Of a stretch of DNA of 64,000 nucleotides, positions 43,426 to 56,093 are shown one piece after another. The stretch lies in assembly GCF_029168945.1 (NCBI RefSeq), contig NC_083602.1:26275323-26339322 (forward strand), given 5' to 3'. The notes below the pieces were generated by a model. That model saw only the letters and a program-made list of their open reading frames with translations, had not been told where the DNA came from and did no database searches. A program made the position numbers and the translations under genes. This DNA comes from Cannabis sativa. Lineage: Eukaryota; Streptophyta; Magnoliopsida; Rosales; Cannabaceae. Positions within the stretch are counted from its first letter, which is position 1, and every line of letters begins with the position of its first letter.

Positions 43426-45900
43426 AACTCCCACTTGCACTAATATAAAACAAAAAGTGCGTTTCAAATAATCTCAACACATTGATATGCAAATCAAGTG
43501 TAGTAGTAGTAAACTCCTCGTAATAGGATCTGAAAGGTTGAATTAACCACAACCTTTTCTCCACCATTACTCTTCCTTTAATCACAAAATCATTGATAAT
43601 GTGAAATTCCTCTCTATATGTCTACTCTCTTGGGATACTGGATTCTATACCTTTGGCAACTACTTTTGGTTAATCAGGAAATTAACACTAGTAGTTTAAG
43701 GCAATTTGGAATGGTGCCAAAGATGTATAGAACTTTCCTTAGACTGAATAAGTAACTTTCCTGCTGACTTTAACATTCAGTCTCTCTCTTGTAGACTTAG
43801 AGAATTCAGATAGGTTTTTACACTTCTCCAAAATCACTATTCCACCCCCAGAGTAACCACCATCTTATCAGAAAGATTTACTAGCACATAGGCAAATTTC
43901 GAAATCTGATATGGTGTAGTCTAAGAGTTTTAAACACACCCTTATAGACTAACATATAGTTCCTCTTCTTAATCTTAAAATTTACTTGATTGTCTTCCAA
44001 TGTTCTTCTCCTGGATTAATCTGATACCTACTCATTACTCCCACTCAACAGCAGATGTCTGGTCTAAGGCATACAAAAGCATATCTAAGACCTCTCACTG
44101 TTGATATAAGAAATTCTTTCATGGCTTTATCTTTTCTGGAATAGTTAAGACTTTTCCTTAGATAAATAAAATCTATACCTAAGAAGTTGTGAAGCTTCTA
44201 TAGATTGCCATTAGAAAGAAAATGCTTCAGCATTTTACTAAAGTAAGTTGCTTGCATTAGAGTAAGTAATTACCAGGTATACCATAAGCCATAGGTTTAG
44301 ATAAACTCAAACCTATAATGCTAGGAACAGGAAGTTTGTTAAGTCCATAGAATAGACTTATTAACTAAAATTTCCTTTTATGTCCTTGTAATAGAAAACT
44401 TTAGGTTACTCCATGTGAATGGATTAAACCATAGTTCTATTGGCTTTCTTCTTAGTTTCTTATCTTGACAATCCATTACTTGTTTAAACTCACAATGGAT
44501 TTTAATCACTAGTGTCTCCCAAGTCATAAGAAGGTGAGTTCCTAGAAACTCTCCCACTACGACAAGGCACCGTGAATTATGTCTAAGAAAACTAAATGGT
44601 ATTGATCTCTTCGGTTGTGACAAGACAACAGAGGCAGTGGGATCATCATATGTTATATAAGATGATAGAACACTTTTGGAATCAAGAATTAAATATCTCC
44701 TTTATTTGCTACTTGTTTTCAGACTTAGTCATTATCTTAGAAAAGTAGTATTTGTTTGAACAAAAACTTTCTTATCTATTGACAATGGGATGGTCCACCC
44801 CTAATCACTTAGAATAGCTAACAAACCATGGTTAATGGTTCTAGCTTTTCTTAAGATTTTGATTAGGTCATCCATGAATCTAGTAATGATTTACATTAAG
44901 TATACAACCATTACATCATTCTGAAATTGTATTACCATAGAAGGAATTAGGCAACGACTAGTAACTAATCATCAACATGCAACTCGAAATTTACGGGAGG
45001 TAAGTTTGGATATAATTCAAAAATCAATGTAATGATCTTTGAACTGCATATCTACTAACTATTTCTCCACCCCTATCGGATTCGCAAGATCTTTAACCAC
45101 ATACCTTAATGGTGTTTAACCATTGCTAGAAATTGATGAAATTTTTCAAACATTTCAAATTTCTTTGCATAAGGTATAATCTAGAGTTATCGTTTTAAGA
45201 ATACAACGAAAAACTCATATCCACCCCTGAATGTACATCCATCTGCGAATGAGATGAACTATTTTCAGTGGATATAGGCATATTAACTCTTTGCAGAGAT
45301 TGATCTTGTCAAAACCACTATGAACAAGATACAAATGCCATAGCTTAAAAAAAATGTGGTAGTGTCTTTGGATGATATAGGTTTAGTTACATCAAAGAGT
45401 TCTTAGAATACTTCAAGTGGATCCTGGTCACGTATCACCTAACTCACATTCCATACAGTTTTAATCCATTAATAAAAGATGGATATTAAACACTTGAGAA
45501 AGTGTAACTGTATTGTATTCTGGAATTAGAAATTTAAGAAAATTTCTATTTGGAATCTAAAATTAAAGTCAAAGACTTAAATTTATACCAAATATAATGA
45601 GTAATTCTATCTTGGACCAGCACTACTAATACAAACTCTAAGTCAGATTTGCCCATACAAGTAGGAGATTTCTAAGATTGAGGATTTATATCAATTGGGA
45701 ATAGAATTTCGGGATTATAATCATATGCGTCATATAAAATGACATGAAATGATTTATAGACCATTCATCCAATGATATGTTTTGAAAGCTAATTCGAAAT
45801 GAATAAGCTAAGAGGAATTAGGATAATTTCGTTTAAAATAAGAATCCAACGATGCTTCGATTAGCGAAAGTCAAAGTAATCTTATTTATATAATCTTCTT
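43426..45900 (-). pseudogene. Degenerate copia pol remnant in Angela-like copy 2
   Basis: With many stops and shifts, the minus strand still shows copia RT/RNase H wording. Around 43,920-44,120 it includes RGLRYALVCLRPDI-like and RYQINPGEEHWK sequence, matching the MYAMLCTRPD and YQSNPGEEHW motifs of Angela/Sire RNase H. Around 43,560-43,640 it includes FHIINDFVIKGRVMVEK, matching the end of RNase H. No frame exceeds about 80 codons. The RT catalytic box was not found. Confidence 0.6.
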
Positions 45901-45999
45901 GTTTCATATCGTAAAAATACTAGTCTAAGGTGTCATCAATTGATGAACAGCTAGATGTCGCATGTACAATATTTATCTTTCGAGATCTTACACTATTAT

Positions 46000-48900
46000 G
46001 TATGTCTAATGGTGAAAATCCACTAGGGATTTATCTCATTAGATAAACAAACATGTTGGACCAACAATGAAGATTCGAAATTAAACTACAACTTAATAAC
46101 AGAAAATAACATGGTTCAATATAAATTCATACACAATTCAGAAATTATAAACATATAGCAAGTAGGAATGACTAGTGAAAATACTAAAACATACAATCCT
46201 ATATAATTTCCAAGGTTTTCAACAAACTGATACAGTGTCCCGGTAGGCGAGAGTCAAAGCATCATTTATTGAATAGAGTTGTCAGCTCATCTAAAATAGA
46301 AACCATTCTAGCAACCTTTTATTCGATCAAAATAAGAATCCAACGTTGTCCCGGTAGGCGAGAGTCAAGGTTATTCTCATTTCATGAGCCTCTACCATTG
46401 TTTCATGTTTCATAAGTTTATCTCTAAGTAGTCACCGTAGGGGAGAGTCTAATAAAGACGAAAACTTACAAAACACTTATCAAATGAAATCTTACGGTGT
46501 TAAATGCGTTCAACGAATAACCATCCATAGGGGGACGAAGTCTAGCGTCTCGAGGTTATATTGAAAACATTTAACTTTTGTAAGACCAACAATGGAGATC
46601 GAATATCTTAATAATAATCAAGCTCATTATTTAAAGTGAGTTGTATTTTCTTTGATTCTCTTTATTTAATTTATTTATTTTAAATATATATTTATTTAAA
46701 ATTTCCAATTTAGAATGAAAAATTCTAAATATAAATTTTAATTTAATATTTATAAATTTTACTTAGATGGATATGAAAATAACATGAATTATTTCCATCT
46801 TAGTAATAATCTCCAATAAATATTTAGAAAAATATTCAATTTAAGTTGTTACAAAATTAATATAAATTAATTTACAACTCAAATTTAATTTTCTATAAAT
46901 ATATATTGCATTTCGAAAAATTAAAGTATTTAAGAATACAATTTTCGAAAATGCATGTTAAAATAAAAAATTAATCCTGGAAAAATTATTCTAATTTAAT
47001 GTTGGCCCAAAATTAATTAATAAAATTAATTTACAACAAAAAATATAATTTTTCCTATTTAATTAAATATATAAGAAAAATTTCAAATATTTAAGTATGA
47101 TGATGAAAATCAACTTAAATATTAATTTTCTATTTAATTAAATACACTAGAAAAATACTTCAAGCAAAAATATCACCTATCTAGATTTTCTTTGACTAAT
47201 TAATTCAATTTCTAATAATATACTTTAATTCAATTTATTTTAAATTAATCAATAAATGAAAAAATCATTGATTTAAGTTGATCCAAGAATTAATTAAAAT
47301 AATTAATTTACAACTTAATCTATTTTTTAAATAAAATTCGAAATTCCAGCATTTAAGAAATGCAATTTCGAAATTTGATTAATAAAATAAAAAAAATATT
47401 TTGAAAATTATTTAAATTTAGTTGAAAAAAATAAATTTCAACTAAAAATAATTTTCTATTTAATTAAATGTCATGAAAAAGAAATATTTAAGTATGATGA
47501 TAAAAATCAACTTAGATATTTAATTTTCAAATTAATTAAATGTATTAAATTCAAGAAATAAATAATTAAGTGTAGAGAAGACTTAATTATTAATCTCTAG
47601 TTTAATACTAGGAAAAATATACTTAAAGTAAATTGTACCAAAATTAATTAATAAATAAATAATTTCACAATGTATAATATTTCCTATTTAATATTAGAAA
47701 TAATAAGTAGTCTAGAAATAACTATCTAGAAAATATCTTATTTGACTAAGTATCTTTTCCACAAAATTTGAAAAAATATCTAATTTAAGTTGACTAGAAA
47801 AAATCTAGAACTTAAATATTTTTCAAATTTAAATTTAATTAAATATCAAAAATTAAGTTGTAACCACTTAATTTGAAAATATTCCATTTTAAGTTAATAT
47901 TCGAAAAGATATTAACTTAAAAAATATCTAAAGAATCTTAATAACCAATGCCTAAAATTCCTCAACTTAATTTTGAAATTTGAAATTCAAAAGATATTCA
48001 GATTTAAGTTGGTTAGTTGAAGATAACTAAATATCAACTTAAATAGGAATATTTAATGAAAAATTTAAATTAAGTTCCAGAAAGAATCTAGATGGTTATA
48101 ATTCTATATTTAATTAAATACAAGAAAATACATATAGTTTAGCTTAGAATATAAAATTCCTTAAACTATATTTTTCTTAAATTAATTTCAAAATAAATGA
48201 AATTAATTATGTTGCTAATCAATTTTAATTAGGTTAAACTAGTTTAATTAACCTAGTACAGTCATTCAAATCAGGCAAATGGGCCTTCACAATTGGGGTG
48301 GTTTGTGTGAGGGGTCTTTGGAGTTCGGTATGTCGTACCCACTTCTATGGCTCCCAACTCTCACACAAGGCCCAAAAGAGAGGAATTTAACCTTAATAAG
48401 AACAACTGTTATTAATTGAATAAGCCCAAAACTAAATGGGCCTAAATAAAATCTATCAATGACTATGACATTTTATTTAGCAACATTAACCTATATGCAT
48501 CTATAATAAAATTAAACACATAGGCTCACACAGGCACACTTTGGATGGGTCCTATCATGTTGCTAGGTCATACACAGATGAAAGAAGATTGTAAATATAC
48601 TCGTTACAAATTATTATCTTGACCAAGGAGCCATCGTATCATTAGATACGGCAAAAAGTAACCATGGCTATTTGCAATCAAGTAATAATAGGTTTTAAAA
48701 AACTTACAAACAAGCTAAAACACATACTCCTGCAACAGGGTTAGCTGGATAGTTGGATGTAGGATTTATTTAATTTTAAATAAATATTTAATTTCGAAAT
48801 TAATTAATTAAATAAATAGAAAAAAATAAAAAAAAATTCGAAAATTTTTAAAAAATTAAAAAAAAATTCGAAATTTTAAAAAAAAATTAAAATTAAACCT

Positions 48901-49830
48901 ACAATTTTTGAAAAATTAGGTTTCAACCAACCTAAATATCATTTCAAAAATTTGCTAACTACTTTTAAATTTTAAATGTTATTTTATAAATAAAAATTAA
49001 ATAAAAATTAGAAAAGATAAATAAATATCTTTTTCAAATTTTTAAATATAATTTAAATAAATAAAATAACAAAATTTAAAAAATTAGCAAAATATCTTAT
49101 ATCTATTTAAAATTACATGATTATAAATATCTTATTTTAAATTTAAATATGGTCAAAATATCTAAAAAGATTTAATTAAAAAATCTTAAAAGATAAGATA
49201 TTTTTAAAATATCTTTTAAAGATATTATATAATATCTTTTAAGATATTTAAAAATATCTTAAAATATCTGACCTTAAATTTAAAAAAAAATATAATCAAA
49301 TTTAAAAATAAGATAGATTTTTAAGCAAAAAGATAAATACTAATTCTATTCAAATTCAAATTACACTAATATCTTGAATTAAATTAAAAAAAAATTAAAT
49401 TAATTCAAAATGATAATTAGAATTGAATTAGGAATAGTAATAGTATATATACAAAACCATACAAAAAATTGGAAGCTAATTCCATGAAAAAGTATGAAAA
49501 ATTGAAGAAAATAGGAAAAATTCGAAACTGTACGGACAGTTCTGGGATCGCAGAAAACTATCAAGACAAATTTCCGATTTTGTCAAATCTTCAAAAAATC
49601 ATAACTAATTCAAATAAAATCCAAATTGAGTTCTGTAAAAGGCTAACTTGCTTAATTTTTTCAATACTATCCAATAAAAATAATTCCAGAAACGAAATAA
49701 CAATTATTGTTCACGAAAATTTCACAATCATCAATCAATCATCAAATAACACTCAATACAACATGATACCATCCAAAGAACATACAAACAATCGTTTTAA
49801 AGTCCAAATTTCTTGTAAGTAAATCAATTA
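46000..49830 (-). other. Leader of Angela-like copy 2
   Basis: AT-rich, non-coding, about 3.8 kb. It contains two copies of gtcccggtaggcgagagtca (46241 and 46346) and the related accgtaggggagagtct (about 46426). It shares the block at 48290-48375 with copy 1 (inverted in this orientation). No gag start like that of copy 1 (38401) was recognised. Confidence 0.6.
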
Positions 49831-49847
49831 CCATGGCTCTGAGGCCA
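49831..49847 (-). promoter_or_regulatory. Primer binding site of Angela-like copy 2
   Basis: TGGCCTCAGAGCCATGG on the minus strand, two bases after the 5' LTR. It differs from TGGTATCAGAGCCATGG at two positions and is shared in form with copy 1. Confidence 0.75.
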
Positions 49848-49849
49848 GT

Positions 49850-51744
49850 TGGTGGAAATTATTTTACCAGGATCTAAGATCTACTCACAAGTATGTTTAT
49901 TAACATCCTAAATATGAACTTTCTAAAACGATGAAATAAACACATATAAAGTTTAAGAAACCTTACATTGGGTGCAGCGGAATATAATGACTCCTTCCGT
50001 TCAGATATCTAGCCCTTGATTCCTTTCTGTAGCAGAGCATTATCAATATCTGAACCTGGATCTCTTTCTCTGAATCTTTGATGCTGAAACTCCTTTGCTG
50101 ATGATCTTTCTTCACGATCTTCCTCACTATGATTGAGGTATCACTTGATGTGTGTGGGCACTACTCATACACTAAGGATTTCGAAATTATCAAGGAAGAA
50201 GAGAGAGAGTGGTCAGCTAAAGATAGGGAGAGAGAAGGCTCAGTTTTTCTGAATAGAAAAAGTCAGAAGAAAAGTGTGTTATTTTCCTGAAGCCTTCACT
50301 ATCTATTTATAGCATTCCACTAGGGTTTGATTTGAATTATATGGCATTAAAATAATGAAAAAATCAGTTTAAATTTCCTACAAAAGTGGCTGGCCCTATA
50401 CTAGTGGATTTGGGCCTCACTTTTTGCAATTTTGCAGTTTTAACACCTTTTGTATCTGATTTTCTCAAAAATACCAATTTCCTAATTCAACCATTTAAAT
50501 GCCAATTCTAACTATTTAATAACTATAAATAATTATTAAATAATATTGTCATTTATCATATTTATTAATTGAACCATACAAAGTATCATAATTAACAAAT
50601 ATGCCCCTATAAACTCTTTCTTTACAATTTCGCCCTTACTTAGTGAAAATTTCACAAATAGACATAGTCTAATTTGTGAATTATAATTGATTAATCAAAA
50701 CCAATTACATGAGTCTTACAAGCAACATTATCTCAACTAGTGGGGGGACCATGGGTCTATATAACCGAGCTTCCAATAAGTAGATCAAGAATTTAACACT
50801 AAAATTCACTAACTTATTAATTCTTCGTTGAATCCACGCATAGAACTTAGAATTGCACTCTCAGTATATAGAATGCTCTATATGTTCCACCATATAGACA
50901 CATCATTAGTTATCCATTGTTATAATCCTAATGTGATCAATGATCCTCTATATGAATGATCTACACTGTAAAGGGATTAAATTACCGTTACACCCTACAA
51001 TGTATTTATTCCTTAAAACACTTGACCCCGTATAAATGATATTTCAGCTAATGTGAAATGAGTACTCCACCATTTATGTTCGTTTGGTCAAGCTCGAAGG
51101 AGATCATCCTTTGCTTACTATTCGCCAGATAGAAGCTATAGATTCCATGTTTATGATAGCGCTCCCACTCAATTGCACTACCGTGTTCCCAAAATGTACG
51201 TATCACCCTGACCTAAAAGTAGGCTTAACTAACAAATCAAAGAACACGAATAGCCTTTCAAGATTGAGCCTAATCATATCTGGATTAAGATCATTTGATC
51301 TAGGATCAACTAGGCGATATTGACTTGAATAGATTTTACGGTAAGTTTAATTAAATCTAAGTCAAAGTTCAATATCGGTCCCTTCCGATGCATACTCCAT
51401 GCATCCAACCTGAGCTTTACTTTAACCAATGTTCTGGAAAGAACATAGTATTTCTCCAAATACAAGTAAACTCTTGTTGTAGATTATCATATCAGTAAAA
51501 CCCTGTGTCTGATAAATCTAGGAAACTTTATTCACATAGTCATGTTTACTTTCCAATGTGTTGACGGCACAATAAACAGGATCAAGTATGTGAAAAGGGT
51601 TTCAGATGAATTTATACATTATGTACATATAATCATGAAATAAATCATGTGAACCATGCAACATTAAATGTTATTTCTGATCTATATTAATAAACAAATC
51701 TGATTATATTGAAATGAGTTTTATTTAGGGCATAAAACCCAACA
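49850..51744 (-). repeat. Angela-like copy 2, 5' LTR
   Basis: 1895 bp, the same as 41530-43425 except about five changes, one of them in the terminal tgttgg (here tggtgg). Confidence 0.92.
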
Positions 51745-51749
51745 GAAGT

Positions 51750-53023
51750 GGTTGGGACTCTTAATGATGCAATCTACTCTATCTATATACCTACTGCATG
51801 GATATCTACGATGGTCTAAGTTCAAGAAATATTGATCAAATCCACATTGACTGACAGTCTCAAAATTAGTTATAGTGGGACCCCTAATTATATGGAAGGG
51901 TGTCTCACCACCACCGAAGGTACTCGCTCCTGAAGCACCCTCATTGCACTACCTCCTTGAATCAAATAGTGAGTTCCTTAGCCTCGCATAGGCTTTCTAG
52001 GAATTGTCTCCTCCAATTCGCCAACCATTGCTCATCGACCTTCACTGCCTTCAGAGTCTCTTCAGTAATAATAAATGTGATGGCCTCATTAACCTCATTT
52101 GGGTCCCCTCACAGAGCATCCTGGACTGTGTCCTTCACAAAAAGATGCACCCCGTCCTAGTGTGGGTAATAAGACCTACTTCTCGGAGGTTGTTCGTGGT
52201 CACAAGCTTTTCTACTTAAAACTCCTTGGATGAGAAGGACTTTTAGAAAGTTATCCTCTCTTCCAGCTCCGAAGTCAGAGGTGACTGGGGAAGGCAGTCT
52301 AGCAGATGCGAAAAATAAGATATTAGTACATATCAAACAGGAGGAAAAATAGAATCCTAAAGTCTAAAGAAGCGAACGACACTTACTTGTAGTATTGAAA
52401 TCCAAACTGAGGGTAGGAAGCCTCTTCAATGGGAAGCTGGAGGTGTAGAAGTAGTATTCCCTGAAGTCGTGCATATACTTCGTGGAACTGGTGGGGTAAG
52501 GAATACTCCTAGTGTAGCGCTCCAGTCTATAGAATCCCACCTTCTCCTTGTGGCCCCTCATGGGCTGAGACATGATCTTGTAAAAGTACAAGATCTCTTC
52601 TGGTGTTGACATAGATTTGCTGTGTTGAACACAAAAGACGTACCACCTTGATAGTAAGCGGTACGCCTGAGGAATAAGCTAGAAAGGTGTTATTCTAGCC
52701 ACGACACAGAAATTAGCAAAATAGCACCTCAGAGGTAGGTGTGCCCCCATCTCAATATGAGCCCAGCTCTAAACACCGAAGCCTCCTTCCAAGCACTTGT
52801 TAGGCCTCTCCCTGAGAATGGGAAGCCTATTCGAGAACAACCCTAGAACACTTTCGAGCCTTCATAGGATTTCATACTTCCTTAGATTGTTATAATTCCT
52901 GAACATGTTGACATGTTGGTCTAACTCCCATGGATTGTCGTTGAGGATCAATTTTGGAGCATCTTCTCGCTCCATTACGTCCTCCTCTGAGTTAGCTTCC
53001 TCTTGGCATGTTTGCTTAGGCAT
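51750..53023 (-). pseudogene. Tat-2 antisense extra gene, N-terminal part (PF04195-like)
   Basis: ATG at 53023, seven bases after a tttttatacag acceptor. The frame contains WELDQHVNMFRNYNN, GAHLPLRCYFANFCVVARI, LIPQAYRLLSRW and TPEEILYFYKIMSQPMRGH, collinear with the core of the gene at 9697-10449. Stops interrupt it at three places upstream of 52612 and it ends at 52364. Residual sequence down to 51750 continues the frame-shifted remainder, up to the Angela-like insertion. Confidence 0.68.
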
Positions 53024-53784
53024 AGTTTCTGTATAAAAAGAAGAAAATCCAAGTAGTTAGCCACCCTAACTACCTAGTATAGAAAGGGAGCTAGAGGTCC
53101 TCCCCCATAAACTGTTTGGAGAGGTCCCGACTAGACTAACTATTTAGAAACGAAATTCCATGAGTTACTCATTCCAAATAGGAAGTCAGGAACAATGCAG
53201 AGAGAAAGATGACAGATATTAATAACAACCCCTAAACTAGAAGGATTTTGGACAAAAGAAAATTTTGCCAGCACTTATGCCATAAATCGACCAACTCTAG
53301 AAATTTTTAAAACAAGAAATTTCAAAAATAATATGGTTCGTGATGCTTAAATCTACCTAAGTTGACAATCGCACAAACAAAAAACCCTAATTGCATCCCA
53401 GAATAGAGCATGCAAATAAAGTTTATAGCAACAAATTTAGAAACCACAATCCATAGATGAAGAAACAACATAGATATTGATAACGGAGAGGTTAAGCTAA
53501 TCGTCGCTAGATTTGGCTCAGGAAGTTGAGTGTACCTTTCATGAAGATGAGATGCTAAGGCAATAAACGAATTAACTTTTTGTTGAAATCCAGGCTCGCG
53601 ATTTCTCCTATTGTAAATCACTGGTGGTCAATGATGTGGGAACTCCCGTGCCCTAATCCTCAACAACAGACCAAGGCAAAAATCTATGGCACTTTCCAGA
53701 TTAGAGAAGGAGACATTGCCCTGAATTCAGATTGTAGTTTTGGAAAGTGCAAAAAAGTCTATAAGCTTTGAAGGGTTGAAAAAT

Positions 53785-54295
53785 TAGGGATGTAAACGGG
53801 GCGGGGCGGGTGCGGGGATTCCTCCCCCACCCCCATACCCGTTTCTTAAATTCACCCCCATACCTGCCCCAATACCCATTTAAATTAAAGCGGGGGCGGG
53901 ACGGGGATTACCTGTGGGGGAAGGATTTCTATCGGGTACCCATTACATATATATTTTTGAAAAAAAATGATGTTTCAAAGAGAATTAAAAAAATAATCAT
54001 AAAAACTTAGTAAAATAATAAACTTAAGTTGAATAGTGTGTACTGTAAAAAAAAATAGTATAATCAATAAAAAGCCTAAAGCATGAAGTTATTTTAATTG
54101 TAGTAGTTATGATTTCAAAACGTAAATATGTACATATATCATATCGGGGCGGGTATCTATTCCCCCGCCCCGCCTCGTTTTCGACTCAGGTATGAATGTT
54201 TAAACCCATACCCGCCCCCGCCCCTGAAAGTCAACCCCCGTAATGGGGCAGGTACCTGCGGGTACCCGAACCCGCGGGTATAATTGCCATCCCTA
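53785..54295. mobile_element. hAT-type MITE with GC-rich ends, 511 bp
   Basis: Starts TAGGGATGTAAACGGGGCGG. The reverse complement of its end is TAGGGATGGCAATTATACCC. Flanked by the 8-mers tgaaaaat (53777-53784) and tgaaaaac (54296-54303), 7 of 8 identical. Outer zones are rich in gggcggg and cccgcccc; the middle is AT-rich. No transposase. Confidence 0.82.
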
Positions 54296-54344
54296 TGAAA
54301 AACTTGAAAAATAAGGAAAAGTGGTAATTGGAAGTTACAAGAGG

Positions 54345-54352
54345 TATTTATA
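54345..54352 (-). promoter_or_regulatory. TATA box of the Tat-2 antisense gene
   Basis: The minus strand reads ctgggtataaatacctc. It occupies the same place relative to the 3' LTR and the antisense ORF as 9036-9042 in the first element. The MITE lies between it and the ATG at 53023. Confidence 0.5.
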
Positions 54353-54489
54353 CCCAGAAAGCGATCCCCGTGAAGAAGAGGTAGACGACCACAATTCCAC
54401 TTCTAGAGACATAAGTCTTCATCCAATGGTTAGGGAGTCCAACAATCTACTTCTATAATAAATATTATACAATTAATCTAGATTAATTG

Positions 54490-54920
54490 CCCACAATAAG
54501 TGTACACGGTGTTAAACAGATCAATCTAAATTCGATCTGCCTAGCCAGCAGATTGTCTTCTCTATGGGCTGGACTTCATGAGAAAGCCCAAGAGTATTAT
54601 TTACTATAAACTCCCTAATAGAGGAAAATGGAAAACCTAATGTAATTCTCAAACTACTATAAAAACCCCACAAATCTTATGGATTAGGGTTGAACTCTCT
54701 TACAAACTTTTCTCATGCAAACTTGAGAACATACATTCTGTGTATTTCCTAAGGAATTTACAAGAAAAAGGCTTACTGAATAATACTGACTCGTGGACTA
54801 AGGCTAGTCAACGCCCCAACCACGTTAAAAATTGTTTGTCTCATTTTACACTTTATCTTTTGATTATTTATTCTTAAGTTGTTATTATTCACATTCTGTT
54901 TCTAAAAATCTTGATAAACA
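54490..54920 (+). repeat. Putative 3' LTR of Tat-2
   Basis: Contains ctactataaaaacccc (TATA at 54658-54664), then tgactcgtggactaaggcta with caacgccccaaccacgttaaaa, and ends ttgataaaca. These elements occur in the same order as in the Tat LTR at 19390-20135 read on its own strand. The 5' limit is a guess. No partner LTR is in the window. Confidence 0.5.
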
Positions 54921-55861
54921 CCTCAAAACCCTCCTCACATACAAAGTGAGTCACCAGCCCAAATGGCATGCCTAAGGTGACTAAGTTTCCTAACCCTTGA
55001 CCAAAATGCCCTTACTTGCTTGCTAAGTAAACTAGTAACCCTAGGGATAAGATGATCCAATTTCATTACCCCACTAAACCTTGATATTTAATAATGTCTA
55101 CTAATATTGTCTCATTAAATATTTGATACAAACCCGTATCTATGTGACTTTAACGACCATTTGTTCGTATTTCCATTGTTATTGGGCATAAAATTATGAA
55201 AATATTAGAATTTATGTATATCCTCTATGATACACCTAGAATTTAATAAAATCTCTAGAATTGATAAATTATAAATCAAATGACTATTTCTTAAAAATAG
55301 GTACCATATGACATGATACACACACATAATCATATAATGTAAATAATTAATATTAATTGTCTACTAATTTCATACAATAAGTATGCAGTCATTACAGAAT
55401 GTCAACCTAGGCACCCATGCGCACCTGGTGTTTCCAGGTAGGGTTTTTTCCAAACATGTCTCTAGGGTCTGAAACTTGGTCGGGGCATGTCTCTCATGTC
55501 TCCTAGTGTAATGGCTAAGAAGATTTCACATAGGAGTTTGTTTGAAACTAAAACTAATGCAAGTCAGGGCACATCATGTCAACCTGGGCGCCCAGTACTT
55601 ATGCTGGACCCAGGTTGAATTCTAAGATGTCCAGGTGACATGCACATCTTCACGGTTCACCTTTTTAGGGTCATTGTGATATATTTTTTTTTGTCTTGTT
55701 GAAGGATAACACTTAAAAATGACTTCGCTGAATCTTGGTGCTTACATTGATGCTCCCTAATTAATGTCAACATGAGTACTGACACAGTTCCCAACGCATA
55801 AGTTGATCACACTAGCTGGGAGGTGGGGTCAGATGTTATTCTCTTCTATTGTCACATTTAA
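54921..55861. other. Intergenic DNA, nothing assigned
   Basis: Moderately AT-rich. It carries two similar phrases, gtcaacctaggcacccatgc (55400) and gtcaacctgggcgcccagta (55579), a short diverged direct repeat. No gene recognised. Confidence 0.45.
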
Positions 55862-56059
55862 GAAATGATGTCCACGTCTTAGCGTTAGTTAGTTTTATTA
55901 AGTATGCTAGTTAGTTAGAGGTTAACATCAGTTGGTTAAGTCTGTTAGTTTCCAATCCTATCCTACTTTGTTTCCCTATATATATGTTCAAGCATTTGTA
56001 CTTAGTTTAATCAATTTTATAATAAAGATTGAAACATTGTTCTTGCTCTGTTTCTCTCA
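55862..56059 (+). repeat. 5' LTR of the copia element (start approximate)
   Basis: Carries ttccctatatatatgttcaag (TATA), caattttataataaagattg (polyadenylation-like) and ends gtttctctca. With no second LTR to compare, the left limit is inferred from a TG at about 55864. Confidence 0.5.
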
Positions 56060-56061
56060 TA

Positions 56062-56073
56062 TGGTATCAAAAT
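56062..56073 (+). promoter_or_regulatory. Copia primer binding site
   Basis: TGGTATCAAAAT, close to the initiator-Met site TGGTATCAGAGC, two bases after the LTR. Confidence 0.75.
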
Positions 56074-56093
56074 AATCCTTGCCCACTACTTCT

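Larger units (their letters stand above)
41530..51744 (-). mobile_element. Angela-like copia element (copy 2), recent, coding-defective
   Basis: 10.2 kb in minus orientation: 5' LTR 49850-51744, primer site 49831-49847, leader and defective coding part, G-rich tract, 3' LTR 41530-43425. A perfect 5-bp duplication (gaagt) lies at 41525-41529 and 51745-51749. By eye the 1.9-kb LTRs differ at only about five positions, yet the interior has no intact gag or pol. It was therefore probably mobilised by proteins of another copy. Confidence 0.92.
38751..54920 (+). mobile_element. Second Tat-type gypsy element, 3' half, multiply invaded
   Basis: Reading along the plus strand: the antisense extra gene (C-terminus first, start codon at 53023, TATA at 54345-54352), then a putative 3' LTR ending at 54920. 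This mirrors the pol-distal part of the element at 7958-20135. The pol half is missing; the left edge abuts a copia gag near 38740 with no LTR. Without the three later insertions the remnant is about 4.5 kb. The left limit is uncertain by tens of bases. Confidence 0.6.

Noticed and set aside
49469..49822. 117-codon plus-strand frame ahead of the Angela-like 5' LTR
   Set aside because: It lies in the non-coding leader on the strand opposite the element; AT-rich chance frame rich in Asn, Ile and Lys.
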